Of a stretch of 64,000 nucleotides of DNA, positions 48,709 through 59,089 are shown one piece after another. The position numbers and the translations under genes are program-made. The notes beneath the pieces are model-generated. The model was not told where the DNA came from. It ran no database searches and saw only the letters and a list, made by a program, of their open reading frames with translations. The DNA is from Sipunculus nudus (Eukaryota; Annelida; Sipuncula; Golfingiida; Sipunculidae), in NCBI GenBank assembly GCA_026874595.1, contig CM049315.1, positions 38,146,164 to 38,210,163 on the forward strand, read 5' to 3'. Within the stretch, counting starts at the first letter, position 1, and each line of letters starts with the position of its first letter.

Positions 48709-51700
48709 ATGAACATAAGCCAGGTATTGGTTATGATAATCTGTTTTTCTTTCTTTAATTGAAATGAATGAAGTTGTCGATATTTACTCTTCCTCTCACA
48801 CAAATGGTAAAGTATTAAAATCTTTCATTAAAATAAGACTTTCGATAAATGTCATCAAAAATAAGTCTCATCAGTTGGCTATTACGATATTTGAATCATC
48901 GCTTCTCCATTTCCTTTAAGAAATAAATGCACTTTGTTATAATATGTTACAGGTGCTCTTTCTATTATGTGACACGGGCGTAACTCGTGTTGTTGTTACA
49001 TTTTATGTTTAATCCGTACTGGTTGAACTCTCGTTGTCATGTGGGCCTTTAGCTTTCACGCTTGGTCGTGGGTTACGTGATGAGCCTGGTATGTGTAGAT
49101 ACACAGCGATGTCTTTCTAGAGAATTCCTGAAACGCGTGTTTACTGTGGAGTATGGTCCTTATAAACTGTTCGAGAAGTGGAAAATTCCCGGCTTGGGGT
49201 GTGAAGGTATATAAAAGGGGCTGTTGTTTAGAACCAGGGGGCAGAGAGCAGAGCAGATACCAGCGGACGCAGAAGCGTGTGTCTAAGACGAATGCGGCAA
49301 TTATACATTTTCAAAGATTTTCTCCAGGATTTTATACATTTGGACTTCAGTTTACTTTCTGTGTTGTTGCAAGAACCTTCCACTGGACTGTCATTCTCCG
49401 AGAGTTTACATTCAAAGGACTTTTTGTGGTGACGGTGTTGGTATCGAGGTACTGTACCATTATCTTTCTGTGTGATTATATTGACTTGTTGCTATAACGC
49501 TGGTTTACTGTATAATTGTATAGATTTATTGTATTGTATTTTTAGGGTTATTTTAAGAATAAATTATGGTTATTTGTAAACAAAAAACCACTGACTTCTT
49601 TATTCATTCCCCTAGACATTTCACGCTGCCTGGTGTTGCAGAGTCTGATTTTTTTATCTCCACTACAAAATTTGTGTTCATCACGCATACGTGATCTGTT
49701 TATATTAGGTTCCGTAACAAATACAATGTTTACCTATACTGATTGGCATCTTTTTTTCACATTTTAAAGTCACCGTTAAATAGAAAGATGTTTCTTCAGT
49801 GTTCACGATCCCCGTAAGAGGTGACCATTCAAATATTACCGTTTTATTTCCATTTTGTCACAAATTTTCATCTTGAACCTGTAAATCCCAACAGTTGTTA
49901 TGATTAAGGGTCCATGGAAAAGAGTTCATGGTTCATGGATTTCAATATATTTCCCATTCCCTTTTCATCCAGATCACATGCATCAGTCTTTTGGTGTGTC
50001 TTGCTCAGTGTGAAACAAATTCCGAAATGGGTAGGTAGTATGTAGTTGTATCCTTTCACGGTCCAAAATGTATGAGCGTGCGTATTATATAAGATAAAGA
50101 CGTTTAGGTTAAAGCATTAACTTAATTATTGTCCCTGCTGCTCTTTTCAAGCGTTATACCGTATAACTTCTGCATAAAAGGCTGATGGAACAAATCACTT
50201 TCGAATACAAATATACAGTGGAACCCCGCCTTGCGACCACTCCCCCACAATAACGACCACTTGTCTTGGTCTCGAATATACGTCCAGGTAATTTAGAGTT
50301 TCACAAATACGACCACCCCCTAATTACGACCACTTTGGTCAGTCCCCAAGGTGGTCGTAATTGTGGGGTTCCACTGTATATTTAAATATGTAATCAAAGT
50401 TATGATATGTATGAACTGCACATGTCCATAAAGCATGCCTCCATTGTTTGAAAAAAAGTTGTATTCGGACAAAGTTCGGAGGGAGAAGATGACGCGAGTA
50501 GTTCTGTAACCTGTCCGGCGGGATTTGTCGCACATCAGTGTCAATGTCACCAACAGATTGGTTGTGATGGTAGCATGTTCCGGGCTGACACTTGTGTTTC
50601 ACAAAATCAGAATCGCCATATTTTTGGTATAAAGGTACAGTCTCATACAAATAACTTAAACCTATAACTTTATATGTGATAACCTTCCGTTTTATTTGGA
50701 ACTAGACTTTACGCAAGTGACAACAACAACATAATTCTTCATTCAGAGGCCATTTCTCCAAAAAGCCATGTACAATTGTTTAAGATTCATTACATGGTCC
50801 AGCAGTCGCACTTAGTTGTTTCTGTCAATTAGTGATATATCGCACATTTATCTCATCATCAGAGTAAAAAAGGTTTTATATTGGCATAATAATGACATTG
50901 TTAAATAAACGAATAATAACTTTTTTTCCAGGCTCAACTGACATGCGTTGCACAAAGAAACGACAATGAAAGATATGTTAACCTTAAAATTCGAGGAAAC
51001 AGCCCAGAAATCACATGTCCAGTAGGAACATCAACAGTGAACTGTGCACTTTTAGACCCGTAAGTTGTTTGGGAAATAATTACCTTCAGAAGAAGAAAAT
51101 CAATTTTTTTTTGACTATTGCACGTTGAGGATCGTGCCAATGCAGGAATATTAATGGTACCAAACGGCCGTAATTAAATCAAATTTACAAAATGATTAAT
51201 TTACCTCTTGAACGCACACCAAGACCATGTGGCTTTATTTTTCTTCATGAAAAAGCTGTTGTTGTGTGAAACAGAATATTGGGTATCCTGTTGACTGTTT
51301 TGCCGATTATAAAATTCACTCGGAAAAGTTTCAGAACAAGTGCCTGGCAGTCTTTTGGAAACAATTCTTTGAATATAAATTTCCCATAACGAGATAAAAA
51401 AGTCAACCGAGCTGAGTTGTGTTTTTTTTTATCTGGTATGTCACACTTTATTGGGAATAAATAGGGATGCATGCTATAAGTATACCTTGGGTATTTACTA
51501 GAATATTTTGATTGTTTAATTTACCTTGTTTAAATTGAAGTGCATGATTACACAATTCATAGAATACTTTTGTGTGCTTCTCCTTTTGCGACTGTTTTCT
51601 GGTAATAATGGAGTGTGAATACTTACAGATGGAGTAATTCTCTTCCTGAATTTGCAGTGATGAAAGGGACCTTGTGTACGGTCCCAGAAAAAAATGTGCA

Positions 51701-52686
51701 AGGTTGATCAAGGCTGTGTTCTTCAGATCCGCTGTCAGCGTAAGTATTATGTTATACATGATTATGAAAATATGTTTACATCTAAGTCATCCTTTGGATC
51801 TAATATGAGAACGTTTAGTTTTTTTTTCTGTTCACTTCCAGTTAGTTATTGCGGGGAGCCTGGTGATGGACTAAACGCTGTAAAGAATGGAACATTCTAC
51901 GTAAATGATACCGTGACTTATACCTGTAATCCCGGTTTTACTACACATTCCGGACTGGTTACGAAACAAATCAAATGCCGGGTAGATCAAAAATGGGATG
52001 GCGGTCCTATTCATTGCTATGGTGAGTCACCTCTGTTAGCTTAAGAATATCAAGTATAAAATCGTAAAACAAAAATCACATTATGGATCAGAAAAAATTT
52101 ATTAGGACTCGACTTAACATAGTTAATACATTTATATACCTTATCTAGTATTTCAAATAATGTTTTTATTATATTTATATCATGACCTCGTGTTCTAAGA
52201 TTATGTGAGTCAAGTGTTTATGTCTGTCGATCGCCTTTTGGACCGAAAACTAGACACTAAGGTAGGATTGCATTTATTCTGTTTGATATGTCATGAACAT
52301 GTCATCGTTCAAATTTATGTGCCACAGCATTTCAGGCTACGCTCGGCTCAAACACAGTCATAATGGAACTGATTGCTGGTAGTTTTCAAAGTAGCCCGGG
52401 CAAGCTGAAATTGAGCGGAATTCGAACAACTATGAGTCCATCGGATTTCTCAACTGCAGGTGGAACAACACTGAATCTTTCAACTAATACACTTACTCTC
52501 CATACATCTTTATATTCCAACACAACTAGCAGCAACCGAAAGGCAGAGAGGTTCTCCAAGGCGGTGCTCACGGCAACACTCGGGACGACCGCCTTGCTCA
52601 TGGTCTTGCTGTTGATTATTATTCTCATTATGATTGTGAAGCATCGCTCACGAAAACGGAAAATAAGACCCACCAGAACAGCCTAA
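48709..52686 (+). CDS. Sushi-domain receptor-like protein, paralogue B, one-base frameshift in exon 5
   Basis: Seven exons: 48709-48723, 49973-50030, 50459-50634, 50932-51059, 51629-51739, 51842-52021 and 52328-52686. They encode a signal peptide (MNISQITCISLLVCLAQC), two six-cysteine modules with all twelve cysteines, and a sushi domain YCGEPGDGLNA...GPIHCYG. A Thr/Ser-rich stalk follows, then the membrane helix TTALLMVLLLIIILIMIV and the tail KHRSRKRKIRPTRTA. Exon 5 is 111 bases where A and C have 110. An A7 run at 51688-51694 has one A too many, giving TGA at 51705-51707. As the fault is in a homopolymer and all else is intact, it may be a sequencing error or a recent allele. Intron 1 holds a solo LTR and intron 2 a Tigger-type MITE. 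The exon 3 acceptor follows a purine run and looks weak. Confidence 0.8.
48945..49719 (+). mobile_element. Solo LTR in intron 1 of gene B
   Basis: TGTTAC...GTAACA ends, flanked by AATA at 48941-48944 and 49720-49723. It has a TATA box TATATAAAAG at 49208-49217 followed by GGGGC and AATAAA at 49558-49563. It lies in the same orientation as the gene, between the exon with the start codon and the rest of the signal peptide. Confidence 0.85.
50216..50376. mobile_element. Tigger/pogo-type MITE in intron 2 of gene B
   Basis: CAGTGGAACCCCGCC after TA pairs with GTGGGGTTCCACTG before TA (50377-50378). The 161-base interior repeats ACGACCAC-type motifs. No coding capacity. Confidence 0.75.
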
Positions 52687-52689
52687 TTC

Positions 52690-53530
52690 TGTTTCTGAAT
52701 AGACGCGATGTTTTGGTGTAGAGACGTATTGTGTAATCAGATCTCCAAACGAGTTACGTCCAATCGGTCACCTACACCTCTTTCCATGTATACCAGTTTC
52801 CCCGAATGTGAAAATGTACGGACTTCCAATCATGTGATAGATCTGCTTGGGCCTCATGTTTTACTTATTTGCCGTATAAACATGGATAAGTCTTCTTATA
52901 GTTTAACACAGTATTTTATTAATTGTGCGTTCACTTGACATCTGCAAAAAGGCGTTACAAGAGCCCGGTAGTGACTATAGGATAAAACTGCTTTATTTAA
53001 CACTTTGAAATGAAACGACCAGCATATGTTCCTTTACACGAAGTAATCGTTAGCATTATTAAATGTTTATATTAAGTCCGGTTCATAAAAGCTCGAGGTG
53101 TTGATTTGAATTCCATTAAAAATTCCAATGTCAAAACGTATTACATGTAGTTTATATCGTATGCCACACAACAAATTTAAACCACTTCTCTATTATAAAC
53201 TGCTTTGTTGCTGCAAGTGGCCGATCACTCAATAAATATATTGTTATCCTCTAAACAATTTTCTCGTTTATTGCCAGAATTAACATGTCAGGATAAAAAT
53301 ATTTAAAGTAATTCTGAACAAGTACAGACTGTCATTGACATTATTTTTTCTTTATCCTGTATCGTAAAAGGAAGTGTCATAATTCAGAGAAGACGTACAC
53401 TGATACTGCTTAATCACCTCCGTTAATTAACAAGATATGCTAAGTAAAATGTGCATTATCTTAATGTTGGATTTCGGTATCGTTATCACTTACACGAGTA
53501 AGGTTTCTATTATATACACGTTTTCATCGG
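52690..53530. other. 3' flank of gene B
   Basis: AATAAA at 53231-53236 is a possible poly(A) signal about 545 bases after the stop. No other gene recognised. Confidence 0.35.
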
Positions 53531-53534
53531 CAAC

Positions 53535-54337
53535 AGGACAATTACCCCCCGACATTTATCCCCGAGGCAATAACCCCCCCCCCCCCTCCCGGGACAATCA
53601 TCCTCAGCCAATTATCCCCCCCAAGACAATTAACCCCGGGCAATTACCCAAAGGTATAGCTTATTGTATATGTATATAGTATATACTGTTCATTGTATAT
53701 ATTTAACAAAATTAAAATTCCGTTTAATGTATAATAAAATTAGTTAAAATAAAAAATGTTTGAACTAAAAATGGAATTGAATTATGTTTCATATTATCAT
53801 GATTTGTTTGTTAGTATGATGATGCTTGTGTATACAAAGACTTTAGAGTGAATCTAATTAGTGTAAGATAATGTAAGTTACCTAGATAAAGGCTGCCATC
53901 GGTACACTGGACCTTTTAGTTTTATTGGATTATCTGAGAGGCATTGCCTACAACTTGGCCATGTAATGAATATTTAATTTATTGGTTTCTGTTTGGTTAT
54001 ACATTTTCTGTCTGCAAATATATTTGTTTTGAAATATATTCAATGCCACCTGTCTGTTTTTTGTTTTTGTTTTTATAATTGGTATAGATGTGTTTCTGAT
54101 AAGCCAAGGTTGAAATACACATTGGAAGCAACATGTCAAAATATCTCACATCATAGTATTCTCAAATTCAATTACTACTTTAAAGAGTTTGTTCTATACC
54201 AGGGAGTATTTGTCTGTGGGGTAACTGACCTTGGGTAAAACTTGGGTACAATTGTCACGGGGTAATTATCGCGGGGGAGGGGAGTTGTCTGAGGGGTAAT
54301 TATCGGGGGGGGGGGGGATTTGTCCGTGGGGTTGTTT
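53535..54337. mobile_element. Foldback element with ACAATTACCCC-type repeats
   Basis: The left arm (53535-53652) repeats GACAATTACCCC/GACAATCATCC/AATTATCCCCCC motifs. The right arm (54215-54337) is made of their complements, such as GGGGTAATTATCGCGGGG and GATTTGTCCGTGGGG. About 560 AT-rich bases lie between the arms. Arms of short tandem motifs in inverted order are typical of foldback or MITE-like DNA. No transposase seen. Confidence 0.55.
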
Positions 54338-54339
54338 TC

Positions 54340-55675
54340 ATCATCTCTCAAATTTACTTGTGGCTAATTTCTTTTGAAATATTGTTGGAAACCTTGATCT
54401 CTGTAATGTGTACATATTTGCTTTAGTCATGTTAGACTGTTGTGCCTAATCAGCTACAAGTTGCATAATGTTTCTGCATTTGACATGTAACACAGATCAT
54501 ATGTTAAATCATTTGTACATTTTTCTTTCAAAACAATGAAAATCTAGTCATTATATTCCCTTGTACTAAAGATGTTGCTTTAAAATACAGACACACGTTC
54601 CTTCGCATCTTGAACTATAAAGCACATGAAGAGCGATTTTCTCCCATACTCTGCCATGCAACATTCACTCATTAATTCACTGATATTCACTGAAACAAAA
54701 GATAAACCCATCTATTAACATAATTTGACAGAAATGCCTATTGCCCATCCGTACACAAAAGGTGAATGGCCCTAGCTGATTGATGCTGCATTTAACGAGT
54801 GGTCAAGCTGTGACGTTACCGTGGGATGTTGTGCGAGGCAACCTAACCTGCCCTCCTCCCTCGACTTATTTGACGAATAAAATTAAAATGCTAAAGGTCA
54901 ACTTGGTCACCCAGAAAGCAAGCTACACCAACCAACAGCATGGCCTGTACATGACTGGCGATTTTCTCACAATCACGATACGTTATTATAACGTGATTGG
55001 CACTGAACCAAGCTTCCATGATTCTCAGGGAACCATGACGTCGTGGTTACTCACTGAAATTACAACTTAAATTTATATTTCTTGTTCACAGAATATAACA
55101 GCTTTACAATGATTTTCATGAAATCTTCTGGGAAAGTTTGAAGTAGAGCAAGATGGAAGTGCCAACAGTATCCGATGTCCATTCAAAACATTTTAATTTA
55201 TTACTCTTAATTAAAATTACCTAGGAACCTAGGTTTCAAAGTGGATTTTGTATTTTTTATATTGTTGTATAGCCTGTAAAGTGTCGCATTGACTAACAAA
55301 GACAGGGTTTTATTCGAATGTATAAAATAAGCTTAAGGTTTTCAAATAGTCTGTATATGAGGACCTCATTAAACTTATAGTAAGTAGACAAACATAATGA
55401 AGATATTGCGGATTTCACGTTACATGGACATACGTTGGAAAAATGTGTTTTCCAACAGAGGCATGGCTAAACTGATCATTCGGAAAATTGGTTATTCCGC
55501 TAATATTTTTGAGTCAGTAGACAAAATGAATGGTAAAATTTCCAGGGGTTTAAGAAAAATATTGCAAAGACAAGTCGCTTTTGTTGTTTATTTTTTTTAA
55601 TGTTTAGCAACTCTTGGAGACGGCTGTGTGAATAGTTTATTGGAACTGGCAAATTATCGTGCGCATACGTATACT
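54340..55675. other. Upstream of gene C, no gene recognised
   Basis: Open frames at 54780-55070 and 55397-55600 are not supported by domains, homology to neighbours or splice signals. Confidence 0.4.
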
Positions 55676-55682
55676 TTTCAAA

Positions 55683-55690
55683 TATAAAAA
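55683..55690 (+). promoter_or_regulatory. TATA box of gene C
   Basis: TATAAAAA lies 23 bases before the ATG of gene C. The position is close to those of the boxes before B and D, which implies a very short 5' UTR or an additional start elsewhere. Confidence 0.4.
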
Positions 55691-55705
55691 GAAACCCCGA
55701 GCAGT

Positions 55706-58700
55706 ATGGGCCTCAACCAGCAGGTAGCATTTATGTCTTTGCATACCCTTCATGTATCGTTACATATAAGATTATGTATATCTTATTGTTTAAACGGTTG
55801 TATACAGTACAAGTAATACTACAAGTTATAAGAGAACTCTCGACAGAAAACATATTACTTTATTTCTCCAAAGCAGTATGAAGATAATAAAATGCATATA
55901 ACTTATGTAAGGTTTATATTATACCAAGAAGAATAAAGAGAGAGAGAGTAGAGAGGAAAAAATATTTAAGAAATAGAAAAAGGCTTTGAGATATTATGAG
56001 TTCCTGAATGTTTAATGTGAATGTATGATTTCAATTTTTTATACTGTTTACTTATCTAGCAAAAGGAAACTATCATATGAATAGGGTATACGCATTGCAG
56101 CCTTATACGAAACTACTAAAGTTAAGATATGAGTCCGAATAAACCACGATCTGATTTATGTTGTAACAGCCATTTCCTCTAGTTGGGAGCCATAGTTATT
56201 TTTTAAACTCTATCCATCATGAAACGTATTAATACTTCCCTGCTTGTATATTTTACAACCGGAGTTAATATGTCTGCTTCTGTCTAACTACAAGTTGAAA
56301 TTTCATCTTTAAGCAAGAATGTATATATCGCAAAGGAAAAAAATATTGTCAGTTGAATATAAGCCCGAATAATATTTGTTTGTTGTTACACTGTAATTGA
56401 ATAGTAATTAAATCTACTTTAAGAAATATCTATAACATTATATTAAAACATGTAAAATAACTTTAAAACTCACAAATACAAATTTGATCAGATGGAATAT
56501 TGTACCAGGTATAAATTACACACTAGAATGTTTTTATGGGTTCAGCTTATATAGAAAACATATTATGAAAAATATTAAATCCATTAGATCCTAATTAAAA
56601 TGTATATTGTGATGTGATTTTCCTGTTTGAACATTTAGCGAGTTTGTCATCAGTGTACATTAATTTGTCCTGCTTTTATATTAATTAAGGTAAAATGTGA
56701 ACGAACAAAGAAAGTAAGTGATATTTTTGTTTATACAGGCTGTGCTCATCGTTCTTTTCATATCATTCGCAAGAGGCGCATCGGATACAACTATGAGTAA
56801 TTTATACTTTATTATATAGCTTATAATTCGCTTTTATCCTCTGGAGAATACTTGTTACATGTTTTGCTTGGGTACTTTCTCTTCCCGTTTCACATTTCTT
56901 TTTAACGCTTCATCTGACGACCGCATGTTGATATCTCGATTATAACCATAAATATATGCCAGATATATATTTGCGAAGCATATTTATTCTTTGCTGCCCC
57001 AATGCACTAGTTGTCTTTGGGAAACTATCGGTTGGAAAAAATGATGCCGAAAGTGCTGCCGCCTGCCCAGTGGGTTATGTCGCACAGAAGTGCCAGTGTT
57101 CCACAATCAGTGGCTGCGATGGTAGTATTTTTAGAGATGACACATGTATATCTGTGAATCAGCGTGGGAATATATTTGGAATAAAGGTACTAGTATTTTC
57201 AATTCTGTGTTGTCAAAAAAATAGAAAAGTTAATACTTGTACGAAACAAACTTGAAAATTCCAGGAAAATAAAGCATATTACATTTATAAGGAAGTGTAT
57301 GATAATTTCTGTTAAGCCTTTAATGCTTGCACAAGACTGACCCACACATGCTGTATTTAGTCATTCCTACGAATTGCGGTTATTGAAGGCTGTTATGACT
57401 TTATTATGAAGGCAGTATAATGTCTCATTTTTACTTGGAGGCTAAGCTCACTTGCGTTCCGGAAAGAAAAGACAATAAAAGGTATGTGAACCTAAAATCT
57501 CCGCATGGAAGACGACCTCAAATAAGCTGTCCTACTGGGACAACAACAGTGAATTGTGCACTGTTAGATGCGTGAGTAGCATCCTCTATCATCTTAACTT
57601 TAAACATGGAGTCTAAAAGAAGATAGTTTACAGGAAACATAATCTGGCTTTAGTTCACTTTGCGGATACTTAATTAATTATTTAAAAGTGATTCTTTTTT
57701 ATTTACAGGAGGATATATATTTTTATATATTATTTCTATTTTTAACTTCCGATTAGGTTCTTACTATATTAATAAATGAAATTGACGTCCTAGTGGGTTA
57801 AACTAATGCGAAATAGTCAAAGGTTATTGAAACGTTTTAGAAATGTTATATTGAAGGGTTTACTTTTTTTCTCAACCAACCGTTGTGAGATTTTAACAAA
57901 TGTGCAGATGGAGCCCACCCTTCTCAGAATTTGCTAAAATGAAAGGAAAAGTGTGCGTGGCTCCAGCAGGTATGTGTCAGCAAGGTCAAGGCTGCTATGT
58001 TCAGGTCAGGTGTCAACGTAAGTATGCTTTTTTAAATTGTTAATAAATGCTTTGTTTAATCGAACAATTAATGTTTCATATTATAAAAATATTCATGTTT
58101 TAAATTTCTTAAGTTCGTTTTTGTGGAGATCCTGGAGATGGTGTCAACGCAGAAAAGTCTGGAAGTTTCTACCTGAATGATATTGTAACCTACACATGTA
58201 AAAAGGGTTACAGTACTAGGTATGGGGAGCTGATGAAAACCATCAAATGTCACATGGATGGAAATTGGGATGATGGTCCGATCCATTGTTACGGTTAATA
58301 AACTTCCGTTTTATTTCATTTATTTTATATTTATTAATTATTTTTTTAAATATAATTTCAATTAAAAAAGTATTTGAATAAATAAGAATGTATACTTATT
58401 GCATTATTGTGTAAAAATTCATGTTAAAGAACAAAATGTTTACATAGCAGTCACATATACTACTACATAAATCCATAATGCCTTAAAAAATCTGTTTAAG
58501 CGCCACTTCCTACATAAGTACACATGATCACATATGTTACTACAAAGATACATAATGCTTACAAAATCTGTTTAGGTGCCGCAGTATCTGAAACACGGAC
58601 ACCTAGAACATTCAAACAGACTGAATTCACGCTCTCAGGCAATACTCTAAATATCACGCTTTCTTCTACTGTGTCTGATACACCTCCAGTCAGTGGTCCA

Positions 58701-58883
58701 AAGAACAGTACGGGCAGGGATCAAGAGGCTGGTGATTCTCCGAAGGGCTCGCTTTGGATAATTATCGGGACTGTCGTTTTACTTTCGCTTTTCTTTTTCC
58801 TGTGTATGATATTTATTTACGTGAAAAAGCGCTCGAAGCGCTCGAACAATCGCGTCAGGTCAAGTGCCGAACGGCATGTCTGA
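55706..58883 (+). CDS. Sushi-domain receptor-like protein, paralogue C, intact
   Basis: Seven exons (55706-55723, 56739-56796, 57011-57186, 57441-57571, 57908-58017, 58114-58293, 58576-58883) sum to 981 bases and code for 326 residues without a break. The order is a signal peptide (about 1-20), module 1 with Cys 44, 53, 55, 61, 71 and 89, and module 2 with Cys 114, 123, 144, 151, 157 and 163. Next come a sushi/CCP domain from Cys168 to Cys223 with Trp216, a Ser/Thr-rich stalk with an NIT sequon, a membrane helix at about 284-307, and the 19-residue basic tail KKRSKRSNNRVRSSAERHV. It should be a type I surface protein. Sushi domains bind proteins in complement and adhesion, but the ligand here is unknown. 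The tail has no tyrosine motif. The exon 6 donor is G|gttaat, away from consensus, and reading through it gives TAA at once. Confidence 0.85.
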
Positions 58884-59000
58884 AGCATAATAGGTAGCAA
58901 CAAAAAATATTTACACATCAGCCTTATGATGTCTTCATAATGTGGAACATGTTCAGTGTTACGGGGTGACATAAAAGCGGACCGAACTGTCTCGCTAGTG
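58884..59000. other. Start of the gene C 3' region
   Basis: Noncoding. The nearest AATAAA is at 59357-59362, beyond the SINE fragment. Confidence 0.4.
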
Positions 59001-59004
59001 GAGC

Positions 59005-59085
59005 CTCCTTTTCTAGCGAAGCGGTTGGTACGCCGGACTTGTGCGCCACCATTATGGGTTCGAATCCCGGTTCGGCCCGATATTT
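59005..59085 (+). repeat. tRNA-like SINE head
   Basis: TAGCGAAGCGGTTGGTACGCC fits a D-arm/A box and GGGTTCGAATCCCGG a T-arm/B box, correctly spaced for a tRNA. The 5' and 3' acceptor strands do not pair, so a functional tRNA is unlikely and a SINE fragment is the better reading. Confidence 0.5.
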
Positions 59086-59089
59086 CCCC

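Noticed and set aside
49153-49497. 114-codon frame at 49 kb
   Set aside because: It lies wholly within the solo LTR, which is noncoding, and its frame is not kept in the sister LTRs.
52386-52673. Minus-strand frame over gene B exon 7
   Set aside because: Shadow of the stalk and membrane exon of gene B.
59005-59085. Functional tRNA gene
   Set aside because: A and B boxes fit, but the acceptor strands do not pair, so a SINE-derived fragment is more likely.
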